Assembly: GCA_003864495.1 (NCBI GenBank)
Contig: ML133472.1
Location: 310,001-374,000, forward strand
DNA length: 64,000 nt
Direction of reading: 5' to 3'
From: Nemopilema nomurai
Lineage: Eukaryota; Cnidaria; Scyphozoa; Rhizostomeae; Rhizostomatidae
Shown: one piece after another, positions 49,201 to 60,264 of the stretch
Layout of the letters: each line of letters opens with the position of its first letter
Position numbering within the stretch: position 1 is the stretch's first letter
Program-made: the position numbers and the translations under genes
Notes under the pieces: generated by a model
Database searches by the model: none
What the model saw: only the letters and a program-made list of their open reading frames with translations
What the model was told of the DNA's origin: nothing

Positions 49201-51158
49201 TTGCATTGTAAATTTCATCGCGTCGCAACGAACCATTTGCAACTTTAAAGGTCCATCTCCGTACTTAATTACACCAAAAATAGGTCTAACTTCGTGGCCC
49301 CTTTTTGAACTAACAAAGGTGATTTTTCTCCAAGGCAATTATCAAACTTTAAATTATGAAATTTTTGCGGAACTGACATGCAGAAATCTCAAGGTTTTGT
49401 GGGAAATTGCTGGTGGCATCTCGTTGCTTCGTCGCCACCTGAAGCTCTTCTTTCAGCGAATTTACAAACCATCTACTATGGGGTTTCATTGAATGTTGAT
49501 AAATTTCCTTTTTAAATTGAAGGTGACAAAAAAGGTCAAAGAAATGAAGACATCTTTGAGTGAAACCGGCATCATTAACGCCCCAGGTATTATCAAGTCA
49601 CGTGCATATTGGGGTTGTAAACTAGAGGTTGCTAACTAGGGGCTGTTAACTAGGGGTTGTAACTAGGGGTTGTTAACTAGGGGTTGTTAAGTGGGGGTTG
49701 TTAACAAGGAGTTGTGATGTTTCGCTAATGTGGTGTTTCGTACCGCAAAACACTTCTTCAAAACTGTAATCACTCAACTAGGACACCTGAAAGAGAAAAC
49801 AGTTTTATAAAATTTTTTTCTATTAGAATAATCATTGCTTTTTGTGTTGTCCACACAACCGTCTTGGCCTTATGGTTATATTTAAAGTTTTATTTGTTTT
49901 TCACCTTAGGCAACCAGTCATCCGTTGCAGTTGGCAAACGTGCAGCGTTCCAGATCAGTGATAACATCATTTCGAAGGCGATAGAATCAGAGCTAAGTAC
50001 CAAGCCAATCATCACAGTCACACAGAACGAGTTGTATATGACCCAAGATGACATTCCTGACGATTATGACCAAGGCTTTGCAAACAACGAAGACGAGGAT
50101 TCTGACATCGAGCAATACAGGCAGGTCAGGAAGCGAAAAGTGAAGACCAGAAAGGAAGAACCGAAGAAAGAAGAACAAGAGGAGGAAGAACAGGGGGAAT
50201 CGACTGAAGATCAGACCAAAGATGATGGCAGCGAAGAGAAGAAAGAGGATCCTGAGAAGGAAAAGGAGAATTCATCAGATGTGTGGAGTCAGGTGCAGCA
50301 GAAGTGCCTGGAGAATGCACTCGCCCAAATACCAAAAAGCAGATCCGATCGATGGACCCACATTGCACGTGCAGTGCCAGGGAAAACGAAGGTAACCAAG
50401 CACTGTCACAATTTGTTTTTAGAACCTCTTGTCAAGTATTGAAATTTAGGTATTAGATGTTAGGGTATCAAAGTCATGGCATTCTATCAAGGCAATTGAG
50501 CAACTTGTGGTAAGAAATTTAGGTAACGCGTTTACATATTGTTGGTTATCTCGGCTATTGTTGTCATTTTCCACCACTTAACAAAAACGTGTTTTGAAGT
50601 TGTATTGTTTCAAAGAAAAGCTCATTCTTTTAATTAATCATTGGCAATACATTCCTTGGAGCTACCTAGCCAATTTTTATAGCGTGACGTTTTGGGTCTT
50701 TTTACTATACGTTCTTGCGAAGCAAATGTTTACCATTTGATGAAAAAGCATACTGTTCTGATCTATCACATTTTGACCATGATACGTGACCATAATACTT
50801 TTGAATTTGCTGTGCCTCTGTGACTGAAAAATAAGCAGGAATATGAGAAAATGTAATGAAAATATGAATTGAAAATGAAATGATTAGAGAAGCCATTACA
50901 GCACCCTTTCAAGTTACTGATATGGTTATCCAAGGCAAATAATTAGGGATTGGAAATTGGTTAATGAATTAAGTGACAAGAGGACAACATGGATAGTAAG
51001 TTGAAATGGTCTCTGATATTCAGCTTTTATGCTTAGGCTGTGTTTTTTCATTGCAGGAAGAGTGCATTCAAAGATATAAAATTCTGGTGGAACATATTAA
51101 GAAGCGAAAAGAATCTGGAAATACAAGCACCATAACAAAAGTAAAAAAAGTTGAATGA
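43268..51158 (+). CDS. DNAJC1: DNAJC1, ER-membrane J-domain protein with two SANT/Myb domains, twelve exons
   Basis: DNAJC1 is an ER transmembrane co-chaperone whose luminal J domain stimulates BiP; its cytosolic part carries SANT domains and binds ribosomes. Exons: 43268-43420, 44829-44930, 45348-45394, 45544-45551 (8-nt microexon), 45965-46128, 47108-47210, 47510-47701, 48118-48263, 49046-49165, 49523-49586, 49910-50391, 51057-51158. It begins with a signal peptide (MEIALFSIILYLFTAYPVA); the J domain runs FYDVLQIS, VVHPDKND with the HPD motif, and VAIYDVLKDEEKR. Exon 5 holds GLPDWRQP and the transmembrane helix LAVLLFAVLTLGHYVV. SANT 1 is EWTEEDLSALAKAM with PGGTPGRWDRIA; SANT 2 is DVWSQVQQKC with RSDRWTHIA. 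A Glu/Lys-rich linker lies between. Nominal length is about 560, against 554 in human. Exon 5 as written has two frame problems (see findings). AATAAA at 52068-52073 is a plausible poly(A) signal. Confidence 0.9.
49610..49715. repeat. G-rich tandem repeat of about 16 bp in DNAJC1 intron 10
   Basis: About six diverged copies of TTAACTAGGGGTTG. Each carries a run of three to five G residues, spaced so that four successive runs could in principle stack as a quadruplex on the plus strand. Unit length varies between copies. Confidence 0.75.
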
Positions 51159-53091
51159 AAATAGGGAATAGCCAAGCCCTCTGTCTCTGCTGCGTTGCTC
51201 TTTTTGTACAAATATACAGCTTAATTAGAGCACAACACAGTGCTTTTTAGAGGGTAGAGGGGAATCTCTCTTTATGCAAAATTGCATGAAGCTTTCTGTG
51301 GTCTTGATTCAACGCAAAACAGCGGATAGTGCTCAGTCCTACTTTATGTTCATACAAATTTTGCATACTTGTTTCCATTTACAAATTGGAGCCCGTTTGT
51401 AATGGGTATTGGCAACCCATTTTTGGAGAAATGAAGACATTGTAGGTCTTTGTAGTGGCTTGCATTTATCCAAGAAAAGGAATGGGTAAAAAGCATCTGC
51501 ACAAAGCAAGTTGTAAAAAGTGATCCCTGAAAGTTTCAGGGAAGTCTTATGGCAGGAATCGCAAAATACAATTTTTTGCTCATTAGGCTCCTTGTGGCTG
51601 GGCTCCTCGTCAAAGCATGCATGAGACAGTTGTTTCTTAAAATCTTGTAGAATGATTCACTTCCTCTCAACCTTCACTATGATAGTTGTCTTGTTGATGC
51701 TTAATCGCTGTCACTAGGACGAGAGAGCCTTTGTGAGAGAAGCATGCATGGGATGGCGAATGACTCTTCAAAATTGTTGAATATTTGAATTTTGTTGTTT
51801 GAGCTTGAGATTATTAATGACTTCTAAATTAGGCGCATGTTTTCCATGGCCAATATTATCAATGTTTCAGGAGACTTAACCAAAAGTAGGACTGTCAACA
51901 TTTTGATGATTGCCATTTGCATTATATGGCATTCCTAATAATGACTAGAGAAGTCCAGAGACAAATTCATTCTGGCAGTTCAAAAATACGACGGTTGCAA
52001 AGATTGAAAAATAGCCTAAAGATTAATACCCAGATGGCATTGTTTGATAAATGATACAATAAAGGTTTAAGAATTTTCTTTTGAAACTTGTTCAGAATTT
52101 TATATTAGTTTATATGATGGGTCAGATCGGTAGATGCCCTTTCTTGTCGGGGCACCTTTATTGTATTAGCAGGATAGTGAACCTAAAGGTACATTTGTAA
52201 AGAGGCAAGTAGAAAAGTAGAAAAGTTGAAGAAATTGGTAAGAGAAAAAAGGGTTTCTTTTGTGTGGGGCAAGATTTGCGCAAAACAGAAAGAGTCAATT
52301 CATTCAAATCCTTTGTGCAAAGGAAGTGCCAGAGCTGCAGTAGAGTCATATATTAAAGGATCAAATGTGGTGAGAAAGTCAAACATTCAGCACCATTTCT
52401 TTAACCTTAATTTAAAGCTCTATGCTTGACCTATAGACAATTTTGAGTAAATTGTCCCCCCCCCCTCGAATAAGCCCCCCTCGAATAAACCCCTATCCAA
52501 AAATATCAAAAATAAATAAGCCCCCAGGGGCTAATTCGAGGATTTACAGTATACATGCTCTTGATTTAGCTCACCTGGGGAAATAAGGCAAGCAATTGAC
52601 AGCTCACCTACAAAAATGCAAACGGCCAGGCCTTTACATATTTTTGTTCTGATCTAGAAATGGGGATTCTGATTTTGGTATTGGTTGCATTATATATTTA
52701 TTCTGTTAGTGTCAGAACCAGGGCTGGAAAATTTTTTTGATAAAAATTGTTCCCAAAATGCCTCAAATAACCAGGTATACTAGGGATATATGTTGAAAAT
52801 TGCAGCAATCAAAATGCTTTTAAGTACCTCAATTGTAATGCTAGATTTAAAAATTTGCCTCTGACCAGCAGTATTACGGTTGTGCACATTTTCTAGCCCT
52901 GGCCAGCGTTTTATAAAATTGCATCATCGTTTTACATTCCTGGAAATGCATGGGCAAGATGCCTTGTTTTTATGGGGCTTGTTGCCCCCTGATAACATCA
53001 TAAACAGTGCATACAATACTTATCCATAGACCATTCCTATCATCAATATCTAGGGTGGTTAGAGGCCAAATTCTAAAATTGTAAAGGGTTA
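51159..53091. other. DNAJC1 3' UTR and convergent intergenic DNA
   Basis: DNAJC1 (plus) and the HAD gene (minus) converge here. The first 900 bases are probably DNAJC1 3' UTR, ending near AATAAA at 52068-52073. TTTATT at 52697-52702 would be the minus-strand signal for the HAD gene. A truncated element B copy lies between. No other gene was seen. Confidence 0.55.
52447..52552. mobile_element. Inverted-repeat element B, copy 2, internally deleted
   Basis: The right end ATTCGAGGATTTACAGTA and the adjoining AAATAAATAAGCCCCC match element B at 41051-41423. The left end is degraded (GTAAATTGTCCCC) but keeps CTCGAATAAGCCCCC. The AT-rich core of copy 1 is almost absent, leaving about 106 bp. Confidence 0.75.
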
Positions 53092-53784
53092 TCATGATAA
53101 TGAGTTGTTGATCTTTTGAATCACAGGAAGAAGGTCAACAACACTTTCAATAATAAAGTCAGGCTGTTCTTCCATCAAGCTTGATTTTTTCTGAGTACCA
53201 GTTAACACAGCTATGGTCCAACAGCCTGCATTTTTCCCTTCCTGAATGTCCATGCGTGTATCACCAATTTTAATAACTTCTCTGGAATCTGCTATGTTCA
53301 AAAGGTTCATTGCTGATTGTATCAGGTGTGGCTGTGGACGTCCATGACCTTCTTTTTCAGCACTTGAAACAAAATCAACATAGCTTTCCCATTCGAGAGC
53401 TTCAACAATCCTTAAAACTACAGAATGGGGGAAACCACTTCCAACTCCAATGAAAATACTGTTTTGCTTCAACTCTTTAAAAACTTGCGTCGTTCCAGGT
53501 ATTTCTCGGTTAATTTCATTAAGATTTCGATCTAAAGCTACCTTGAAGTCTTTGAAGATTGTATCGACTAATTCTGTATCATTTTTCACGATCAACGTTG
53601 CTAAAAGTGACGCTATAGCTTCCCGCTTTTCCATGCCCCTAACATCGTTAACTTGATCAGGCCTAACTTGAAAGCCAGCCTTTTCAAATGCTTCTTGGAT
53701 GGCCACAGTGACAAGAGGCAAGCCATTGATATTATCGTCTACAGTTGTGCCAGCTAGATCAAAAACTGCAAGTTTAACAGGCAT
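53092..53784 (-). CDS. HAD-superfamily hydrolase, phosphonatase-like, intronless
   Basis: A 230-residue HAD phosphohydrolase. Motif I is FDLAGTTVDD (nucleophile Asp and the DxAGT signature shared with phosphonoacetaldehyde hydrolase and its relatives). Motif II is GVGSGFP, the motif III region is GHGRPQPHLI, and motif IV is IGDTRMDIQEG. A small helical cap follows motif I and contains RGMEKREAI; its Lys falls where phosphonatase places its Schiff-base lysine (GxxK), though alignment is needed to confirm this. The start is ATG at 53784 (MPVKLAVFDL); codons upstream in frame are TTG only. Bacterial enzymes of this subgroup act on phosphonate-related or small phosphorylated substrates; the animal substrate is unknown. 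It has no introns in a neighbourhood of multi-exon genes, which could reflect retroposition or transfer from bacteria. It is head-to-head with OVCA2. Confidence 0.85.
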   Translation of the reverse strand: MPVKLAVFDLAGTTVDDNINGLPLVTVAIQEAFEKAGFQVRPDQVNDVRGMEKREAIASLLATLIVKNDTELVDTIFKDFKVALDRNLNEINREIPGTTQVFKELKQNSIFIGVGSGFPHSVVLRIVEALEWESYVDFVSSAEKEGHGRPQPHLIQSAMNLLNIADSREVIKIGDTRMDIQEGKNAGCWTIAVLTGTQKKSSLMEEQPDFIIESVVDLLPVIQKINNSLS

Positions 53785-53911
53785 TGTTATCTCATACAAC
53801 AAACTGTAAACATGCCCAACAAGTTCTCGTTAAAAGTGTCAACGTCAGCAGAGAACCTCGATCTCCGTTTTCCAGGAATTGGCAAAAGAGAGGCTAGTGA
53901 CATTGACTAAA
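53785..53911. promoter_or_regulatory. Shared 127-bp bidirectional promoter interval
   Basis: The start codons of the minus-strand HAD gene (53784) and plus-strand OVCA2 (53912) are 127 bases apart, so both core promoters and 5' UTRs must lie within or overlap this interval. No TATA box is evident in either direction. Confidence 0.6.
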
Positions 53912-56900
53912 ATGGCGACCGAGAAAGGAAAACTACTGAAGGTGAGTACTGTTTTCTTATCAGCTTTCTTGACAGTAGATAATCTTCAACGATTGCACGG
54001 TTTAAATATATTGTATCTGCTTTATTATCTTATTCGTGATTTGGCCAGAAGGTTCCCCTAGGAAGGCGGAGATTTGCTTTCGCCACTCTTCAATTTTGTT
54101 TCACACGTGAAATGTGATCAAATTTTTACAAGGTTTATGTCTTGGCTTATGATAATACGATTATGATAGTACTTGCTTTTGATTTTCTATGCAATTTCTT
54201 AGTGAATTATATGCCATCGGACTTACTTCTTAAGGTTTCTTCTAACTAATAAGCTTGTTGGATTTGCTACTCAGTATTAGAACTACAGCTTTTTAAGATA
54301 CTGTGATTAATAAAAATGCCTATATGAGACAATTAAGCTTCATGGTATACCTAACACTTTCCATCCCTTTTTAACATTTATTTAACAAAATCACGTTAAG
54401 GTAATTACATAAAACAATAACAATATTTTAAAAGTTAAATTCAATCAGTTTATAAGATTTTAAAAGATCAGAAAATAAAAGCAGTTTTTTGTTTGGTACC
54501 ACTGACCGTCCTAATAGAAATGGGGCACACAATAAGAAAAGCAAGGCTAGTTTTTGTGCAAAAGATATACACGCTTTTTTATAAGGAACCTACCCCAAGG
54601 CCTAGTTCCAAAAGTTCCTTATTCGTAGACCGCAAATCATCATATTTTAGTACCAAAAGTTCCTTAAAAGTTCCTTAATTTCTCACTTTTGGTGCTTTGA
54701 CTACAATAAGCCTTAACACTTAATAGAGAGAGGGGCGAAATATAATATGCGGAAACTACTCAATGAAGCACTTGGCATATGAATGGCAAACAAACTATGC
54801 GAGTATTGGCTGCAAATGAATGGAAACATCTTTTTAGTTCTTCATACTTGCAGTTATATAAAAAAATTTTAATCGAAAAGTTCCTTAGGGATTTCGTTTT
54901 TAGTAGTATAAGTTCTTTAAATATTTTGGCCTTCTACATGTAGGTTCCTTATAAAGTGGTTCCTTGTAAAAAAAAGCATGTAATCTCAAGAAGCTGATTT
55001 TTTAGATGTGAGCTTGGTAATGTAAGGTAATAATGAAACTGTGGTACCTTATAGATTAGAATAATGAATAGAACAATTGTGAGTGTGAATAATGTGGCAG
55101 GTTGTCATGACCTTATTCCAGAGAGTCCTTCCGTGACTAATAGAACATTTCTACATACTTTTCTAGTATGATGTTAAAGCTTATTCATTAGATTAACATT
55201 GTCTTTGCAAAATTTATTTATTTTCACATTAATTTTCAGGTTTTAGTAATACATGGATACAGGTACTGTCTACCATCATATGCTTTTTACATTAGGATAA
55301 CAATTAAAAGATATTGTTTGCTCTTTTTCACTTAATCTAAGTATGTTTTTTAGGACTGATTCTGATTTTTTTGACCATGTGTGTATAGCCTATTTGAAGC
55401 AAAATGTTGATAGCATATCTATGAAGAACTGCTTGACATTAAAGTTTTTGAAGTTGAGGGCTACACAATTGGCACATTAGTTATCATGTAGGTCAGAGAA
55501 AACTTTCTTGCCTAGGCAAAGCTCCTCTTTATCCTATGAAAAAACTGGTGCATTTAGAAAGGGCCTAAAGAAATTTATTGAACTAGGTGAGTCTTGCCAA
55601 TTCTTTCATTCTTCAATTCATTGTCTATGGGGATACTTTCAAATTTATGTTTTCTCTAGGTGATGATAAAGTGGAATTGAAAATCAATTTATCCGTGCTT
55701 TTTTCTTTGTAGAATTTTTTTACTTACTGATACATATTTGATATAGTTTACTTGATATACAAACTGATACATATTTATCTTTGCTTCAAAAGTGACAAAA
55801 TTTTGTTATTAGCAGTTGCAGTAGGAAAGAAAACTAAAATGTTATTTAAAAATAGACAACAGGGCATAAAGCATTTTCCTTTCAAATATAAATGTAGTAT
55901 TTCCTTGAGCCTAAAGTTACAAATGGTGAACAACTAGCTATAATTATCCAACTGCCTTTTCAGTCTACATAACAGCTCCACACAAAGTACCAGATCAAGT
56001 TCCTCAAGGTGATGAGAATTCCGAAAAACGTAGGTTTACTCTTGGTTTTTTAGTGCCTTTTTGATTTCCAAATATACAAACTGATACAATCCTTAATAAA
56101 TATCAATAAGTACATGTCACATCTTTCATATCACATCCTTGATAAGCACTTTTGTGTTATTGCTTGACCACAGGTGAGGAACATGGATGGTGGTTTTCAT
56201 CTGAGGATCCATTATCATTCAGTTCATTGCAGGAGAGTGATGTTGATTGTGGACACGATGAATCAGTTAAATTGATAGAAGAAACATTCAAGGAGAAGGT
56301 GACTGCTTCAAACATTTTGCATTGCAAGCTAGAATACTTAAGAAGAAATGTTTATTAACTCAGTGGAAGCTTGTAAATGGGTTTTCTTTGAAATATAACT
56401 CCTTTCCACATATTTTCTCTTTTTACCCTTAAGCATTCCTTAATTTTTCTTAGCTTTGGAAGTGAAATATTTTTGCCTATTTTATAGCAGTTTTTGTTTG
56501 TGTTTTTACTTGATCTTACTCAATCAATTTCTGTCTCTGATGAGAGGCTTTTTTCCTTTTCTTCAGGGACCATTTGATGGTAAGTCATTGAAAGAGTCTG
56601 CATTTGTCTGGTAAACACTATTTGAGGAAGATTTGCCACCTAAACAGAGTTAGTAAAACATTATTTATCATTGAAATATTCAAGAAAGCATGTCAAATTA
56701 CAATCACTAGTTTAACTTGTATTTGATCTAGTTTGAAAGATACATCAATAAGCTATGAATACAGCTTAGAAAAAAAGGTTTTAGAATCCGTAGAAGACCT
56801 TTTTACATATTGTACTAAATCGTGAGTGTGCATCTAAATTTTCTTCCAATTTGTATTCCTTGTCATTGGCAAAAGTTGACATGGGCCCAGAAACAGGTAT

Positions 56901-59116
56901 TTCACATGAACGATTTCAACATCTTGCAGATCGGGAAAAATCCCCAAATCCATTGTGTCAGCATTGTCATTAGGATCCTGTGCAAACGTTTTTTTTACTT
57001 TCCGCCAATTAAATTTGTCCCCGTAGAATACGCAATAAAAAAGACCTTTCTTGTCGCCATCCATTTGATCCGGTATCAGGCAGATCTCCATAGCAGAACT
57101 TTCCTTAGTTTTCTTCATTCAAAAATAAACTTTCAATTGACCTTTTACATTTTAATATTAGCTGCTAAGTCTTAGTAAGGACCAGTATGTACAGACTACT
57201 ACATTTTAGTAATGGTGACTTTCTAGCAATGTTATTAATGTCCCTCTCTTTTCATACCACACATTGGCCCCAAAAGAATTCTCAGGTTACAATAGCCATT
57301 TATTTCCCATTACTAACTTCTCCTATCTTGTTCATGTACTTCGAAAGGAATTATTTTTGTCGAATAATCGTTTTCTTTTATCTGATTTTAGGAATATTAG
57401 GATTTAGCCAAGGTGCAACTATTGTCTCTCATATATGTGCGATGAGTGAAGATCCTGGTATTGGCCAGCATTATTTGAATATATGATATTTTATTGGTTT
57501 AGGAGCCACATGATGCCTTTTAAACGTTGAATTGGAACATTTTGACAGTCCATTTGTCACTTCTGTCACAATTTTTTTAATATTTTTTAATTTTTTTAAT
57601 TTATCTTTGAATGCAATTTCATAAAAAACATACCATTTATCATATGTATGCATATGGACACTCTTGCTTGTACATTGTCAGTGTCATCAAAAGTGGTTGT
57701 CGTACTGATTGTAGTTAATTTCAATTATTCAGTCATAGAAGATATTTTCTCAATTACTTACAAAAGTCACACAGTTGAGTACACTCGCTGACTCCTATAG
57801 ATTTGGCATTACAAGGACAATGCCAAGATGGTCTGCAAAAGGTTTCCTCAAGCAGGATCAATCTTTGCCGTGCAAATCTGCAGCTCATGTCTAGTTGTAG
57901 TGCATAGTTTGTAATTGTGCAGTTGAATGGTAGCTTAGATTGTTGATAAAAGTATGAAGATGTAAGCCCCTTTTATGCGGTTTTGTCATTACCAATACCC
58001 TTTTTCTTTTAGATTCCCCCTTCAAGTTTCGGTTTGCGATTCTGTGCGCAGGATTCAAGTCATTGTCAAAAAAACACGAGAGGTTTTACCAGAAGCAAAT
58101 AAGTTGTCCTTCCTTGCACATATTTGGTGATACAGACAAAGTTATAGCCAAAGGTATGAGCTCATTTCTGGACTTTTTCAGCCTGAGGCAATTCATCCCA
58201 AGATAATTTTGATGCACAGCTAATCTTAGATTTTGGATCCGTTCCTCTTCATTAATGATATAGATCAAAAATTGCTTTCAAGTCAAGTACCTATAATAAA
58301 GCGTACATTTGTTCGAAGAGACATGTCTGGCTTTGAAAAAATGATCTTTGTTATTTAGCTTGAGATTATGATCTTTTACAGAGAAAAGTGAAGACCTCAG
58401 TCAATTATTTGATAACCGAACGATTCTTTCTCACGCAGGAGGTAAGCAGAACTTTGATTTTCACGTGTTTTCTATCAATAAACAATTGTGCTACTAATCT
58501 TGACTTATCGAGCCCCTGAAAACTGTAAAACACAGTTCAATCCATCGCCAATGTCTTTAGCCCCCTGCCAGCCTTTTACTAGCTTTTACAGATCTCTTGA
58601 CAAACAGTGTTAAAAATTTGTACATGTACATGTCTTGTGCTGTCATTTGAACCCCTCTAATTTGCATTTTCATGAATTGGTTTTCTCTTCAAGAGCAGAA
58701 CACCTTTAGACTATGTAAGATTGGAAAGCAAGTCTTGCATTAGCTATATAGGACGTCTTTTGGTAAAAGCACTTTCTGCAACATGAACTGATTCAACGAT
58801 AGCCATTTTATGAGCATATTGATATCTACTTGGAGCCAAGATTGAAGATAGTTCCGCTGAATTTCCTTTGTTTGGTGTTCGTTTTTATATTAAGTTGCAT
58901 ACTTCAAATAAACCTTGAAGTAATTTACTGTGAGGCTATAATTAGAGAGGCTTTGTAAATCGATTTTGTATCTTGAATCTCGTTTATTGAATCCCAATAC
59001 ATAGGAAGGTTGACTAAACCCTACTTCTTTCTCTAACAGGACATTTTTTACCAGCAACTTCAAAGGAAAAGAAAATTTACCAAGAGTTTCTTCAAGGATT
59101 TTTAACGATGCCTTAG
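53912..59116 (+). CDS. OVCA2: OVCA2 / FSH1-family serine hydrolase, ten exons
   Basis: OVCA2 is an alpha/beta-hydrolase esterase; the human enzyme prefers long-chain alkyl esters. Exons: 53912-53941, 55240-55262, 55492-55586, 55964-56029, 56174-56298, 56567-56579 (13 nt), 57392-57457, 58013-58153, 58382-58441, 59040-59116; all phases agree and the product is 231 residues, against 227 in human. It opens MATEKGKLLK, then VLVIHGYR (oxyanion strand), YEKTGAFRKGLK, YITAPHKVPD, HGWWFSSED, GPFDG and the nucleophile elbow GFSQGA (catalytic Ser). HIFGDTDKVI supplies the catalytic Asp, and SHAGGHFLP the His. Residue order and spacing match the FSH1/OVCA2 family throughout. The short first exon is followed by a 1.3-kb intron carrying an inverted-repeat element. 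AATAAA at 59183-59188 lies about 70 bases after the stop. Confidence 0.93.
54578..54955. mobile_element. Inverted-repeat element A, copy 2, in OVCA2 intron 1
   Basis: It has the same 16-bp terminal inverted repeat (TTTATAAGGAACCTAC) and the same interior order as the copy at 35624-35989, in the same orientation, with scattered substitutions and small indels. Flanking homology extends from ACACGC on the left to TTCCTTGTAA on the right, so the element may be slightly longer than the inverted repeat. Confidence 0.8.
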
Positions 59117-59925
59117 GTTGTCTTTTAGCATAATTTAGAATTCAACTATCATGAAGTATAAATTTAGAAAGTATGAATTAGAAATAAAAAGAGGTTTATA
59201 TTCAATACATTATAGTCATGATGAGCAATTTTATATTTGTGTGGTCTTTTTATCAATATTCGTGCGGAAGCAACGTGCAAAATTTGTTATGGCTTTTGTA
59301 CTTTCGGTAGCAATTCATCCACGTGATGTTCTTTGGCTATCACCTTACATAAACCGCATTCTTCTCTACAACGCCTCGAAGGAATGCAGAGTTTGTTTTA
59401 AATACGCGTTTTCGTGCTGGGGCCGATTTGGTTTTAAATTTTGAACGAATCTGAAGCTTCCGTGAAACATTCTAAATGTCAGATTGGAGTGCTAATGGCA
59501 GAATCTCTTCTCAAAGTTTTTTCAGTTTACTCATCTCTGGTCCCATACCAACAATTTCTCCAGGAAAATCTATATATTCAGTTACCAAATTAAATTATCT
59601 CTGAAGAAGGGGCGTGAATCACAATGCTTAGTACGTGACGTCATGTTAGTCTTGTATGCATGGTACTGTTTGGCGATGTATTGTGTCATATTTGCAACTG
59701 AGAAACTAATAATTCATTCTAGGAAATACTTTATCAACACGTTTTTTAATTATTGCCCAATTGACGCCCAACTGAAATTTACATTAAGAGGAGGCCAGAA
59801 AACGTCAGAATATATACAGTGATGTTGCTTGGAACCGAAACATTTTAACGTAAGCAGAACTTAAGTAAAATAAACAGCTTTACTACAGTCTGGACTACAA
59901 ACTTTAATGTATAACGCAAAAAACC
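59117..59925. other. OVCA2 3' UTR and convergent intergenic DNA
   Basis: OVCA2 and the minus-strand orphan converge. After AATAAA at 59183-59188 there is only AT-rich sequence with short frames. No clear minus-strand polyadenylation signal was found for the orphan. Confidence 0.5.
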
Positions 59926-60264
59926 TTATGCAAATCTATTTCTGATATGAATATGATAACATTGACCTAATGAAAATATTTTTGTTTGTTTATTCTTTGC
60001 TTCTATCAACTTTGTTTTCAAAAATCCCTTATAAATATCCTTACTAGCATTATTTTTAGATTCATTGCCTGACTCTGATTTCATAATTTCTTTCTCATTT
60101 CTGCTACTTTTTAGTTCTGCTACATCTTGCGCTCCAACTGCTTTTGGCTTATAATTTTTCCGACAGCTGGACCTATCGTTGGAAGGTAGATGAATGTAGC
60201 GGTCATAGAGAGTCTTTACCATTCTCAATGAACTTGTCAACTTGACATCAATACTGCGGACCAA
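59926..60264 (-). other. Open frame overlapping the end of the 648-residue orphan, possible C-terminal extension
   Basis: This frame overlaps the last 17 bases of the orphan CDS (60248-62194) and runs 112 codons in another frame. Its residues are charged (SSLRMVKTLYDRY, then NEKEIMKSESGNESK and KGFLKTKLIEAKNK), similar in composition to the upstream protein. It may be the true C terminus reached by a frameshift or sequence error, or a chance frame in the 3' UTR. Confidence 0.3.
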
